64,000 nucleotides of DNA from Halomonas denitrificans. GTDB taxonomy: Bacteria > Pseudomonadota > Gammaproteobacteria > Xanthomonadales > Wenzhouxiangellaceae. The DNA lies in contig JAHVKF010000001.1 of the NCBI GenBank assembly GCA_019800895.1, forward strand, positions 496,001-560,000, given 5' to 3'. Each line of letters begins with the position of its first letter. Position 1 is the stretch's first letter. Shown here one piece after another: positions 47,018-57,835 of the stretch. Made by a program: the position numbers and the translations under genes. The notes beneath the pieces were generated by a model, which saw nothing but the letters and a program-made list of their open reading frames with translations, made no database searches and had not been told where the DNA came from.

Positions 47018-47656
47018 TTAGCCCTTCACCGCCGGGCAGACCACGACGTGGCCGCCGGGCGCGCCCGGTACGGCGCCGCGGATCAGCAGCAGGTTGCGTT
47101 CCTTGTCGACTCGGACGACCACGAGGTTCTGGGTCGTGACGCGCTCGGCGCCCATGTGACCGGCCATCTTCTTGCCCTTGAAGACGCGACCCGGCGTCTG
47201 GCACTGGCCGATCGAACCCGGCGCGCGATGCGACAGCGAGTTGCCGTGCGTGGCGTCCTGCATGCGGAAGTTGTGACGCTTGATCACACCCGCAAAGCCC
47301 TTGCCCTTGCTGGTGCCGGTCACGTCGACCTTCTGACCGTCGGTGAAACGGTCCACGGAGATCTCGGAGCCGACTTCGGGCAGTTCACCGTCAGCGGCTT
47401 CGATTCGGAATTCCCAGAGCCCCTCGCCCGGCTCGACGCCGGCCTTGCGGAAATGACCCGCCAGGGGTTGGTTGACCAAAGACGCACGGCGGTTGCCGGT
47501 GGTGACCTGGATGGCCGCGTAGCCGTCGCGATCGTTGTCGCGAATCTGGGTCACGCGATTCGGGGCGACCTCGACCACGGTCACCGGAACGGCCGTGCCG
47601 TCTTCGGTGAACACCCGGGTCATGCCTCGCTTCCGTCCTACGATTCCAATTGCCAT
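47018..47656 (-). CDS. rplC: 50S ribosomal protein L3
   Basis: 212-residue L3 near the peptidyl-transferase centre. It begins [40 protein letters not shown] and [20 protein letters not shown] carry the Gln in the segment methylated by PrmB in E. coli, and [16 protein letters not shown] follows. Full length; 15 bp after rpsJ. Confidence 0.98.
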   Translation of the reverse strand: MAIGIVGRKRGMTRVFTEDGTAVPVTVVEVAPNRVTQIRDNDRDGYAAIQVTTGNRRASLVNQPLAGHFRKAGVEPGEGLWEFRIEAADGELPEVGSEISVDRFTDGQKVDVTGTSKGKGFAGVIKRHNFRMQDATHGNSLSHRAPGSIGQCQTPGRVFKGKKMAGHMGAERVTTQNLVVVRVDKERNLLLIRGAVPGAPGGHVVVCPAVKG

Positions 47657-47671
47657 GACTGCCTATCCTTG

Positions 47672-47983
47672 TCAGTACAGCTTGATCTGGACGTCCACAC
47701 CGGCGGCCAGATCGAGTTTCATCAGTGCATCCACGGTCTTGTCGTTCGGATCCACGATGTCCATCAGACGTTTGTGGGTGCGAATCTCATACTGGTCACG
47801 CGCGTCCTTGTTGACGTGCGGTGAGGTCAGCACCGTGTAGCGTTCCTTCCGCGTCGGGAGCGGGATCGGACCGCGAACCTGGGCACCGGTCCGCTTGGCC
47901 GTCTCGACGATTTCCTGCGTCGAGCGATCGATCAAGCGGTGGTCGAAGCCCTTCAAACGAATACGAATTCTCTGTTCGGCCAT
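47672..47983 (-). CDS. rpsJ: 30S ribosomal protein S10
   Basis: 103-residue S10, also NusE in antitermination with Nus[42 protein letters not shown] and [20 protein letters not shown] are typical. It starts the S10 group, 113 bp after tuf; that gap has a strong hairpin but no clear promoter, so transcription may continue from the str operon. Confidence 0.98.
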   Translation of the reverse strand: MAEQRIRIRLKGFDHRLIDRSTQEIVETAKRTGAQVRGPIPLPTRKERYTVLTSPHVNKDARDQYEIRTHKRLMDIVDPNDKTVDALMKLDLAAGVDVQIKLY

Positions 47984-48060
47984 TGCCGTTACGCCTTTAG
48001 TCTGTCAAAGAACACTTGTTTTCCCCGACCCTCTCGGCCGCGGAAAAGCACTCGAGGCAG

Positions 48061-48079
48061 GGCCCGCCGGCGGCGGGCC
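48061..48079 (-). other. GC hairpin between tuf and rpsJ
   Basis: GGCCCGCC-GGC-GGCGGGCC, perfect 8-bp stem, 18 bp after the tuf stop codon. No U-tract follows on the minus strand, so it is more likely an RNA-stability, pausing or attenuation element than a full terminator. Confidence 0.55.
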
Positions 48080-48096
48080 TTGCCGGTGCCGCGCGG

Positions 48097-49287
<1,191 letters not shown>

Positions 49288-49308
49288 GGAACGTTTCCTC
49301 TCGCGTTC

Positions 49309-51402
49309 TTATGCGGTTTTCTTGATGACTTCGTCGGCCACGCTGTTCGGGGCCTCGGCGTAGTGCAGGAACTCCATCGAATAGTTCGCGCGCCCCTGCG
49401 TCATCGAACGCAGGTCGGTCGCGTAACCGAACATCTCGGAGAGCGGCACATGGGCGCGGATGATCTTGCCGGACGCGGCGTCTTCCATGCCCTGGACCAG
49501 GCCACGACGACGGTTCAAGTCGCCCATGACGTCGCCCATATAGTCTTCCGGCGTCACCGCCTCGACCTTCATGATCGGCTCGAGCAGGACCGGATTCGCT
49601 TTCAGCGCTCCGTCCCTGACGGCCATGGAGCCGGCGATCTTGAACGCCATTTCCGACGAGTCGACCTCGTGGTACGAGCCGTCGAACAGAACAGCCTTGA
49701 CGTCGACCATCGGGAAGCCGGCGAGCACACCGTTCATCAGCTGCTCCTCGATGCCCTTGGCCACCGAGCCGATGTAATCCTTCGGGACCACGCCGCCGAC
49801 GATCTCGTTGACGAACTCGAAGCCCGCGCCTTCTTCCTGCGGCTCCAGACGGATCTTGACGTGACCGTACTGACCGCGACCGCCCGACTGGCGCACGAAC
49901 TTGCCTTCCGCCTCGACGCCCTTGCGGATCGTCTCGCGGTAGGAAACCTGCGGCTTGCCGACGTTGGCCTCGACCTTGAACTCGCGCTTCATGCGGTCGA
50001 CGATGATGTCGAGATGCAGCTCACCCATGCCCGCGATGATGGTCTGGCCGGACTCCTCGTCCGTGTGGACCCGGAACGACGGATCTTCCTGCGCCAGCTT
50101 CTGCAGCGCGATGCCCATCTTCTCCTGGTCGCTCTTGGTCTTCGGCTCCACGGCGACGGCGATCACCGGCTCCGGGAACTCCATGCGCTCGAGCGTGATC
50201 ACGTTGGACGGATCACACAGCGTATCGCCGGTCGTCACGTCCTTCAGGCCGACTGCCGCGGCGATATCGCCGGCGCGGACTTCCTTGATCTCCTCGCGCG
50301 AATTGGAGTGCATCTGCAGCAGGCGGCCGATGCGCTCCTTCTTGCCCTTGATCGGATTCAACACCGTATCGCCGGCGCTGATCACGCCGGAATAGACCCG
50401 GAAGAAGGTCAGCGAACCGACGAACGGATCGGTCGCGATCTTGAACGCCAGCGCCGCGAACGGCTCGTCGTCGTCGGACTTCCGGATCGCCTCTTCTTCG
50501 TCCTCGGTCACGCCACGAATGGCCTTGACCTCGGTCGGCGACGGCATGTACTGCACGACCGCGTCCAGAAGCGCCTGGACGCCCTTGTTCTTGAACGCCG
50601 TGCCGCACAGGACCGGAACGATCTCGTTGGCCAGGGTCGCCGCGCGAAGACCGGAAACGATCTCCTCCTCGCTCAGCTGGCCGCCTTCGAGATACTTCTC
50701 CATCAGGCCTTCCGAACCCTCGGCGGCCGATTCGACCATGAACTCACGCGCCTGGGCAGCCTCGTCGGCGAGCTCGGCCGGGATATCGCGGGCCTCGTAG
50801 GTCGTGCCCATGTTTTCCGAGTCCCAGTAGATCGCGCGCATCTTGACCAGGTCGATCACGCCCTCGAAGTCTTCCTCCGCACCGATCGGCAGCTGGATCG
50901 GCACCGGGCGCGCGCCCAGGCGATCCTTGATCTGGCCGACCACGCGCGAGAAGTTCGCACCGGTCCGATCCATCTTGTTGACGAACGCCATGCGCGGCAC
51001 TTCGTACTTGTTGGCCTGACGCCACACCGTCTCGGACTGCGGCTCGACGCCGCCAACCGCACAGAACACGGCCACGGCGCCATCGAGGACGCGCAGCGAG
51101 CGCTCGACCTCGATCGTGAAATCGACGTGCCCCGGCGTGTCGATGATGTTGATCCGGTAGTCCGGCCAGTCGCTGTCCATCCCGTTCCAGAAACAGGTCG
51201 TCGCAGCGGAGGTGATCGTGATGCCTCGCTCCTGCTCCTGCTCCATCCAGTCCATCACGGCATTACCGTCGTGCACCTCGCCGATCTTGTGCGAGATGCC
51301 CGTGTAGAACAGGATGCGCTCGGTCGTCGTGGTCTTGCCCGCATCGATATGGGCCATGATCCCGATGTTCCGATAGCGCTCGATGGATGTCTTGCGAGGC
51401 AC
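49309..51402 (-). CDS. fusA: Elongation factor G
   Basis: 697-residue translocation GTPase. [20 protein letters not shown] (G1), [14 protein letters not shown] (G2), [15 protein letters not shown] (G3) and [10 protein letters not shown] (G4) start the protein. Domains IV-V carry [28 protein letters not shown] (in part) and the C-terminal [19 protein letters not shown]. Length and place between rpsG (25 bp) and tuf are canonical. Confidence 0.98.
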   Translation of the reverse strand: MPRKTSIERYRNIGIMAHIDAGKTTTTERILFYTGISHKIGEVHDGNAVMDWMEQEQERGITITSAATTCFWNGMDSDWPDYRINIIDTPGHVDFTIEVERSLRVLDGAVAVFCAVGGVEPQSETVWRQANKYEVPRMAFVNKMDRTGANFSRVVGQIKDRLGARPVPIQLPIGAEEDFEGVIDLVKMRAIYWDSENMGTTYEARDIPAELADEAAQAREFMVESAAEGSEGLMEKYLEGGQLSEEEIVSGLRAATLANEIVPVLCGTAFKNKGVQALLDAVVQYMPSPTEVKAIRGVTEDEEEAIRKSDDDEPFAALAFKIATDPFVGSLTFFRVYSGVISAGDTVLNPIKGKKERIGRLLQMHSNSREEIKEVRAGDIAAAVGLKDVTTGDTLCDPSNVITLERMEFPEPVIAVAVEPKTKSDQEKMGIALQKLAQEDPSFRVHTDEESGQTIIAGMGELHLDIIVDRMKREFKVEANVGKPQVSYRETIRKGVEAEGKFVRQSGGRGQYGHVKIRLEPQEEGAGFEFVNEIVGGVVPKDYIGSVAKGIEEQLMNGVLAGFPMVDVKAVLFDGSYHEVDSSEMAFKIAGSMAVRDGALKANPVLLEPIMKVEAVTPEDYMGDVMGDLNRRRGLVQGMEDAASGKIIRAHVPLSEMFGYATDLRSMTQGRANYSMEFLHYAEAPNSVADEVIKKTA

Positions 51403-51427
51403 GATGAGCTCCAGACCCTATCCGGTC

Positions 51428-51913
<486 letters not shown>

Positions 51914-51979
51914 TCAGAGTCTTCGGGTCGGCGGCCTGTCCGGCGCCCGCCCCGTCGTGAACCTGCTTACTTGCTCTTG

Positions 51980-52357
<378 letters not shown>

Positions 52358-52370
52358 TTTTCCAAACCTT

Positions 52371-52406
52371 TAGAAAACAAACGACAGACCGCGCATTTGC
52401 GGTCTG
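52371..52406 (-). terminator. Terminator-like leader hairpin before rpsL (possible attenuator)
   Basis: On the minus strand CAGACCGC-AAATGC-GCGGTCTG (perfect 8-bp stem, 52385-52406) is followed by a T-rich run (TCGTTTGTTTTCT). It lies after the rpsL promoter and 14 bp before the ATG, so it is in the mRNA leader. It could be an attenuator of the str operon or the end of the dusA-side operon read-through. Confidence 0.6.
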
Positions 52407-52419
52407 CCGAAGAACGAGA

Positions 52420-52448
52420 ATGTTAGAGGGTTTGACGGCCCGTGTCAA
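52420..52448 (-). promoter_or_regulatory. Sigma70 promoter of the str operon (rpsL)
   Basis: On the minus strand: consensus -35 TTGACA (52443-52448), 17-bp spacer, -10 TAACAT (52420-52425). Transcription would start near 52413, ~56 bases before the rpsL ATG. It is the main promoter candidate for the 32-gene superoperon. Confidence 0.8.
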
Positions 52449-52483
52449 TAGCGTTTCAGGCCGGAAACCGGGTTCCGAGCGGC

Positions 52484-53500
52484 TCAGCCCGCCTGGGCGG
52501 CCCCGCGGGTCCGTTCGGCCGGGGAAACCGGGGGCAGGACCTCGTCGAACAGGGTCGGATCGGCGCCGTCGAGATGCATCCGCTGGCTCAGTCCCCGGCG
52601 CCAGCCTCGCGCGCCGGGCTGGCCGTGGAACAGGCCCAGCATGTGGCGGCCGATCGACTGCAGGCGAACGCCCCGAGCGGCCTGCTCGCGCGCGGCGTAG
52701 GAGGCCATTGCCGTGACCACCGACGGCCGGTCGGCCGGCGCCAGCGCCGGGTCGATCGACTGCTGCAGTTCGGCCAGGATCCAGGGGTTCTGGTAGGCCG
52801 CGCGGCCCAGCATCACGCCATCGAAATCCCGCATCGCCGCGAGCGCGGCCTCGACGTCGACCACACCGCCGTTGAGAACGATTCGCAGCCCGGGGAACGC
52901 GGCTCGCAGCCGCGCGACCCGCCCGTAGTCCAGCGGCGGCACTTCACGGTTCTGCTTGGGGCTCAGACCGCTCAACCAGGCCTTTCGCGCATGGACAATG
53001 AACGTCTCGACCCCGCTTTCGGCCACGATCTCGACAAAGCGGTGCAGAAACGCCTCGCTGTCCTGATCGTCGACGCCGATCCGCGTCTTGACCGTCACCG
53101 GCACGTCGACCGCATCGCGCATCGCTGCCAGTCCGTCCCGCACGCGCTCGGGTTCGAGCATCAGGCAGGCACCGAACCGGCCCTTCTGGACCCGGTCCGA
53201 CGGACAGCCGCAATTGAGGTTGATTTCGTCGTAGCCCCACTCCACCCCGATCCGCGCCGCTTCGGCCAGTTCGTCCGGTTCGGAGCCGCCGAGCTGCAGC
53301 GCGACCGGGTGCTCGGCCGGATCGAAGCCGAGCAGGCGATCCCGGTCGCCGTGAAGGACCGCGCCGGTGGTGACCATCTCCGTGTACAGGCGAGCCGACG
53401 GCGCGAGCAGACGGTGAAAATACCGACAGTGGCGGTCGGTCCAGTCCATCATCGGCGCCACGCACAGGCGCCAGCCGGCGTCCGCCCGCTCCGCGGTCAT
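52484..53500 (-). CDS. dusA: tRNA-dihydrouridine(20/20a) synthase DusA
   Basis: 338-residue flavoenzyme reducing uridines 20/20a in the tRNA D-loop. It has CVAPMMDWTDRHCRYFHRLL, the catalytic-Cys region LNCGCPSDRVQKGRFGACLM, TVKTRIGVDD, FIVHARKAWLSGLSPKQNRE (the DusA-specific loop) and VMLGRAAYQNPW. ATG 53500 overlaps the FHA-gene stop (ATGA), and the longer open frame lies in that gene. It ends 36 bp before the str promoter -35. Confidence 0.93.
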   Translation of the reverse strand: MTAERADAGWRLCVAPMMDWTDRHCRYFHRLLAPSARLYTEMVTTGAVLHGDRDRLLGFDPAEHPVALQLGGSEPDELAEAARIGVEWGYDEINLNCGCPSDRVQKGRFGACLMLEPERVRDGLAAMRDAVDVPVTVKTRIGVDDQDSEAFLHRFVEIVAESGVETFIVHARKAWLSGLSPKQNREVPPLDYGRVARLRAAFPGLRIVLNGGVVDVEAALAAMRDFDGVMLGRAAYQNPWILAELQQSIDPALAPADRPSVVTAMASYAAREQAARGVRLQSIGRHMLGLFHGQPGARGWRRGLSQRMHLDGADPTLFDEVLPPVSPAERTRGAAQAG

Positions 53501-53916
53501 CCTGCCGCACCGCCCCCGGGACCGAGCAGGAACCACCAGCCCGCTGCACCAGCCGCCGCGGCGGCGCCTGCCGCCAGCAGCCAGCCCCAGCGCCCGCCGG
53601 ACCCGGCCGCCTCGACCGGCTCCAGGACCCGGGCCGGCTTCAGACCCGGCGCCTGAAGCACGAAACGCAGGGTCGCGATCCGGAGCTCGTCGCCCGACTC
53701 CAGGGCACGACGGCGTACCGCCTCGCCGTTGACCTCCACCGGCCCGTCGGCCTCCAGCACCAGCGCATCGTCATCGACGCGGATGCGCGCATGCCGGCTT
53801 TCCAGCGCCGCGTCGCGAATGTCCGCGTCGGGCGCCGAACCGATGGTCAAGCCGTCGCCGATGTCGAAGGTCCGGCCGGTCATCGGCCCGGACGCGCCTT
53901 TCAATCGATAGTTCAC
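53497..53916 (-). CDS. FHA-domain protein with C-terminal membrane segment
   Basis: 139-residue protein from GTG 53916. An FHA domain spans residues ~2-90: MTGRTFDIGDGLTIGSAPDADI, then SRHARIRVD (the phosphothreonine-binding SxxH-like loop) and VEVNGEAV. A Gly/Ala-rich stretch leads to a likely membrane helix (GWLLAAGAAAAAGAAGWWFLL). It may bind a phosphothreonine protein at the membrane; no Ser/Thr kinase or phosphatase is in the window. It overlaps dusA by 4 bases. The start is tentative: the frame is open upstream into truD. Confidence 0.72.
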   Translation of the reverse strand: MNYRLKGASGPMTGRTFDIGDGLTIGSAPDADIRDAALESRHARIRVDDDALVLEADGPVEVNGEAVRRRALESGDELRIATLRFVLQAPGLKPARVLEPVEAAGSGGRWGWLLAAGAAAAAGAAGWWFLLGPGGGAAG

Positions 53917-53968
53917 GAGACCGTCCCGGCGGCGCGGCGTCGCAGGAACGTGGAAGCGGGGAAGACTC

Positions 53969-55054
53969 TCATGACGGCTCCAGATCGTGGCTCGCGTCGC
54001 GATATTCAAGCACTTCACGCAGTACGGCGGTCGCGTAGCAGCCGGGCCGGAGGCGGAACGACAGCGCCAGCACGTCCGGCGCCGGCCATGTCCAGGACAG
54101 GTCGAGCACGCGCATCCGCAGCGGTCGGCGCTCGCCGGACAGGCCGAAGCGCTGCAGGCCCGTGACCAGCTCCGCGTACTCCTCGAACACGGCGGCTTCG
54201 AGCGCGGCGGCCTCGCCGGTCGGCACCGGGCCGCCCTCGCCGGCCATCGGTCCGGTTGGGTGCACGTCCTGGCCGGCGACCCGGGCTTCGAGTTCGGCGT
54301 CGATCGCCTCGGCGGCGAACACGGACCGGCTGCCGTCGAGCATCAGCAGCTCGCCCGCACGGGCCTGGTTCCAGCTGGCATCCAGGATCCGGGCTTCGAG
54401 CACGCGGTTGAAGATCAGCGAGCGCGCGGCCGAAAGATAGAACCCGCGCTTGGCGCGCGACGGCTTGCGCCGAAGCTCGCCGCGGAACAGGCGATAGGCC
54501 CGGGCGACGTTGTTGCCGCCGAAGCGCTGTTCGCCGAAGCCGTTCGGTACACCGCCCTCGCGGATCGACGCCAGGCGCCGCTCGACCGCGTCACGATCCC
54601 CGTCGACGTTCCGCACGACCAGTTCGAAGGCATTCCCGGCCAGCCGACCGCGCTGGATCTTGCGTGAGTGGCGGGTCACCGACAGGACGCGCAGCGTGTC
54701 GTCCGACCACGCCGCGACGTCCGGATCGTCCCGGCCGGGCAGCTGGATCGTGAACGGCTGGCGGGTCACGGCGTTGCGGTCCTTCAGCCCAGCGAAGCCC
54801 ACGGAACGGAGCGACACGCCGGCATGATCGGCGAGCCGCCGCGCGACATCCATCGTGTTGGCCTCGCGTTTCTCGACGTCGAGCCACAGGTGTTCGCCGG
54901 AGCCGCTCGGCGCATAGCCCGGGTCCTCGATCACGCGAAAGTCCTCGGGCTCGGTGCGGATGGCGCCGCGGCCGACCGGGCCGCCCCAAGCCCGCGGCGA
55001 CTCATGACGCCCGCGACCGGCGAAGGCCGGGTTTCCGGACGCCGGATCAGCCAT
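53969..55054 (-). CDS. truD: tRNA pseudouridine(13) synthase TruD
   Basis: 361-residue TruD from ATG 55054, which overlaps ftsB by 8 bp. Family motifs are IRTEPEDFRVIEDPGYAPSG, GEHLWLDVEKREANT, the catalytic GFAGLKDRNAVTRQPFTI (Asp in KDR), PNGFGEQRFGGNN and the C-terminal FRLRPGCYATAVLRE. It isomerises U13 in tRNA-Glu. In E. coli ispD and ispF lie between ftsB and truD; here they do not. Confidence 0.94.
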   Translation of the reverse strand: MADPASGNPAFAGRGRHESPRAWGGPVGRGAIRTEPEDFRVIEDPGYAPSGSGEHLWLDVEKREANTMDVARRLADHAGVSLRSVGFAGLKDRNAVTRQPFTIQLPGRDDPDVAAWSDDTLRVLSVTRHSRKIQRGRLAGNAFELVVRNVDGDRDAVERRLASIREGGVPNGFGEQRFGGNNVARAYRLFRGELRRKPSRAKRGFYLSAARSLIFNRVLEARILDASWNQARAGELLMLDGSRSVFAAEAIDAELEARVAGQDVHPTGPMAGEGGPVPTGEAAALEAAVFEEYAELVTGLQRFGLSGERRPLRMRVLDLSWTWPAPDVLALSFRLRPGCYATAVLREVLEYRDASHDLEPS

Positions 55055-55448
55055 CCGCCGGCGGTTCGTCAGCGACGGCAGGGTCGGGGTCGACCGCGCT
55101 AGACGCCTGCGGCGCCCCCTGCTCGGCCGCGCCGGGCAGGCTCTCGAGTTCGCGCAACGCATCGGTCTGGCCCTCGGGCAGATCGTCCGGGTCGACCACC
55201 AGGAAGAAGCGCTCGCCGTCGCGCACCAGTCCCAGTTCGGCGCGGGCTCGCTCCTCGACCGCTTCGAGCCCGCTCTTCAGGTCGGCCACCTCGGCGGCCA
55301 GCGCGTCGTTGCGCTCGCGCAGCACCCGGTTGCGCTCCAGCTGGTCCTCGACCTGGCGGCGCAGGTCGCCGATCTGCCCGTACTGGCGCCACAGGCTGAC
55401 CTGGAGCACGACCAGCAGCAGGACCAGCACCGCCATCATCACGCGCAT
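55047..55448 (-). CDS. ftsB: Cell division protein FtsB
   Basis: 133-residue inner-membrane protein of the divisome. One N-terminal helix (VMMAVLVLLLVVLQVSLW), then a coiled coil (about 25-65, IGDLRRQVEDQLERNRVLRERND in part) and the conserved ARAELGLVRDGERFFLVV. It links FtsL and FtsQ. The acidic/Ala-rich last ~30 residues exceed the E. coli protein. 60 bp after dapE, where enolase sits in many relatives; coupled to truD by an 8-bp overlap. Confidence 0.92.
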   Translation of the reverse strand: MRVMMAVLVLLLVVLQVSLWRQYGQIGDLRRQVEDQLERNRVLRERNDALAAEVADLKSGLEAVEERARAELGLVRDGERFFLVVDPDDLPEGQTDALRELESLPGAAEQGAPQASSAVDPDPAVADEPPADG

Positions 55449-55508
55449 CGTTCGACTCCCGGACGCCCGGTGCAGGGTTTAGGCGGCAGAGTGTAGCGCG
55501 CCATGCGA

Positions 55509-56651
55509 TCAGCCTGCCCGGCCGAGCAGACCGTCGAGCACGTGGACGTAGACCTCGGGCAGACGCTCGAGGTCCGGCACGGCGATGCACTCGTCGACCT
55601 GGTGGATGGTCTCGTTGACCGGCCCGAGCTCGACGACCTCGATTCCGCGCGGCCCGAAGAACCGTCCATCCGACGTTCCGCCGCCCGTATCGGGCGTCGG
55701 CGCCCGGTCGAGGACCGCCCGGCAGGCGGCGTCGACCGCATCGACCAGGGGCCCCGCCGCCGGGCCGAACGGCGCGCCGGAAACGCGCCAGTCGAGGGTG
55801 CATTCACCCGGCGCGGACGCTTCGATGAGCGACCGCACCCGGGACTCCAGCGACTCGGCGGTGGAGTTCGGGTTGTGCCGGATATTGAAGCGGATCTCGA
55901 TCTCGCCAGGCGTGACGTTCTCGGCGCCGGTCCCGGCGCGCACGTTGGACACCTGCAGGCGAGTGGCGGGAAAGGCCTCGTCGCCGTCGTCGAAGCGCAA
56001 CGCCGTCAGCGCGGCCAGCAACGGCGCGGCCCGGTGAACCGGGTTCTCGCTGGGCTCCGCGTAGGCCGTGTGGCCCTGCGTGCCGCGGATCCGGAGCACG
56101 CCCTGCAGGCTGCCGCGCCGGCCGATCCGGATCACGTCGCCGAGGCGGTGCCGGCTCGACGGCTCGCCGACCAGCACGTGATCGGGCAGCGCGCCGCGCT
56201 GGACCAGCCAGTCGACGACCCGCACGGTGCCGTCGGTCGCCGGACCCTCTTCGTCGGAGGTCAGCAGGATCGACAGCGTGCCCCGATGGGCCGGACGCTC
56301 GGCAAGAAAGCGTTCCACCGCGACCACGAACGCCGCCACGGACCCCTTCATGTCGGCCGCGCCGCGTCCATAAAGCCGGCCGTCGCGCTCGGTCGGCTCG
56401 AAGGGCGGCGATCTCCACTCGGCCTCCGGACCGGGCGGCACCACGTCCGTGTGGCCCAGCAGGAGCAGGTGGGGTCCGCCGCTTCCGTGGCGGGCGAACA
56501 GGTTGTCGACTTCGCCGAAACGGAGGCGCTCGACCTGCATCCCGGCGGCCGCGAGGCGCTCGGCGAGCAGGTCCTGGCAGCCGGCGTCGTCGGGCGTGAC
56601 CGACGGGCGCCGGATCAGTTCGCGGGCCAGGGCCACGACGTCGGCGCTCAT
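55509..56651 (-). CDS. dapE: Succinyl-diaminopimelate desuccinylase
   Basis: 380-residue di-zinc amidohydrolase of the lysine/meso-DAP pathway. Metal ligands are seen in LLLGHTDVVPPG, GRGAADMKGS, LLTSDEEGPA and the C-terminal GPVNETIHQVDECI. SGAPFGPAAGPLVDAVD and DTGGGTSDGRFF are DapE-like. Its ATG overlaps the upstream yffB-like stop by 4 bases. With dapD nearby, two steps of the succinylase route are in one operon. Confidence 0.96.
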   Translation of the reverse strand: MSADVVALARELIRRPSVTPDDAGCQDLLAERLAAAGMQVERLRFGEVDNLFARHGSGGPHLLLLGHTDVVPPGPEAEWRSPPFEPTERDGRLYGRGAADMKGSVAAFVVAVERFLAERPAHRGTLSILLTSDEEGPATDGTVRVVDWLVQRGALPDHVLVGEPSSRHRLGDVIRIGRRGSLQGVLRIRGTQGHTAYAEPSENPVHRAAPLLAALTALRFDDGDEAFPATRLQVSNVRAGTGAENVTPGEIEIRFNIRHNPNSTAESLESRVRSLIEASAPGECTLDWRVSGAPFGPAAGPLVDAVDAACRAVLDRAPTPDTGGGTSDGRFFGPRGIEVVELGPVNETIHQVDECIAVPDLERLPEVYVHVLDGLLGRAG

Positions 56652-56992
56652 GACCGCTCCAGCCAGTCGCGGACGTTGGCGGAAAAGCCGACCCGCACCT
56701 CGTCGCCGCGCTCGAACACGGGCCGCTTGACCAGCGTCGGGTGGGCCTGCAGCACCGGCAGCACGGCGGACGCTTGCATTGCCGGCCGTTCCGCCTTCGC
56801 CAGCTGGCGCCAGGTCGTCGATCGTCGGTTGACCAGCGCATCGGGACCGACCGCCTTCAGCCAGCGGCGCAGGTCGGCGGTGGTCACGCCGTCTTCGCGC
56901 AGGTCGACCCAGTCGTGATCGAGGTCGCGGTCGTCAAGCCACCTGCGCGCCTTGCGGCAGGTATCGCAGCTGCGGATTCCGTAGACGATCAT
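56648..56992 (-). CDS. ArsC/Spx-family protein (YffB-like)
   Basis: 114-residue thioredoxin-fold protein with the ArsC-family start MIVYGIRSCDTCRKARRWL (CX2C, residues 9-12) and later VNRRSTTWRQLAK, PTLVKRPVFERGDEVRVGFS. It resembles YffB, which lies next to dapE in E. coli; function is not settled and it is not clearly an arsenate reductase, since the Arg triad of ArsC is incomplete. 9 bp after dapD. Confidence 0.85.
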   Translation of the reverse strand: MIVYGIRSCDTCRKARRWLDDRDLDHDWVDLREDGVTTADLRRWLKAVGPDALVNRRSTTWRQLAKAERPAMQASAVLPVLQAHPTLVKRPVFERGDEVRVGFSANVRDWLERS

Positions 56993-57001
56993 GGCCGGCC
57001 C

Positions 57002-57835
57002 TCAGCGCGCTGCACGCAGCAGCTCGTTGACCGAGGTCTTCGCCCGGGTCTTCTCGTCGACCTGCTTGACGATGATCGCCGCATTGAGCGAATGGCTGCC
57101 GTCCTCGGCCGGCAGGCTGCCGGCAACCACCACCGAGCCGGCCGGCACGCGACCGGTGGTGGTCTCGCCGGTCTCGCGGTTGTAGATCCGCGTGCTCCGG
57201 CCGATGAACACGCCCATGCCGATCACCGCGCCCTTCTCGACGATCACGCCCTCCACCACCTCGCTGCGTGCGCCGATGAAGCAACCGTCCTCGATGATCG
57301 TCGGCTGCGCCTGGAGCGGCTCCAGCACCCCGCCGATCCCGGCGCCGCCGGACAGGTGGACCCCGGCGCCGATCTGTGCGCAGGACCCGACCGTCGCCCA
57401 GGTATCGATCATGCTGCCCGGCCCGACCCACGCGCCGATGTTGACGTAGCTCGGCATCAGCACCGCGTCCCGGCCGATGAAGGCGCCCTGGCGAACGGTC
57501 GCGTCCGGCACCAGGCGCGCACCGCAGTCGTCGATCGGGTCGTCGTCGCCGGCGAAGCGCAGCGCGACCTTGTCGAAGTAGCGCCGTCCGCCGTCGTGCA
57601 TGACGCGGTTGTGGGTGATCCGGAAGTGCAGCAGGATGGCCTGCTTCAGCCACTCGTGCACCGTCCAGCCGCCCTCGCCGGGCGTGGCCACCCGAAGGTC
57701 GCCGCGCTCCAGCCCGAACAGGGCGCGGTCGACCGCGTCGCGCAGACCGGGTTCGTAGCGGCCGGGCCCGAGCGTGTCGCGCTGCTCCCAGGCCTCTTCG
57801 ATGACGGGTCGGATGGTCGATTCCAGTTCGCTCAT
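57002..57835 (-). CDS. dapD: Tetrahydrodipicolinate N-succinyltransferase
   Basis: 277-residue left-handed beta-helix acyltransferase, working as a trimer. The helical N-terminus is followed by hexapeptide repeats ([54 protein letters not shown]). It succinylates tetrahydrodipicolinate on the way to meso-DAP. The ATG shares a base with the glnD stop (TGATG). The order map-glnD-dapD is widely conserved. Confidence 0.97.
   Translation of the reverse strand: MSELESTIRPVIEEAWEQRDTLGPGRYEPGLRDAVDRALFGLERGDLRVATPGEGGWTVHEWLKQAILLHFRITHNRVMHDGGRRYFDKVALRFAGDDDPIDDCGARLVPDATVRQGAFIGRDAVLMPSYVNIGAWVGPGSMIDTWATVGSCAQIGAGVHLSGGAGIGGVLEPLQAQPTIIEDGCFIGARSEVVEGVIVEKGAVIGMGVFIGRSTRIYNRETGETTTGRVPAGSVVVAGSLPAEDGSHSLNAAIIVKQVDEKTRAKTSVNELLRAAR

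Noticed and set aside
48003-48008. TTGACA on the minus strand before rpsJ, considered as an S10 promoter
   Set aside because: A -10 box at the proper distance would fall on the rpsJ start codon, and no suitable hexamer is there.
56648-56992. Arsenate reductase
   Set aside because: ArsC fold, but without the complete arginine set and in a dapD/dapE context like yffB; no other ars genes nearby.
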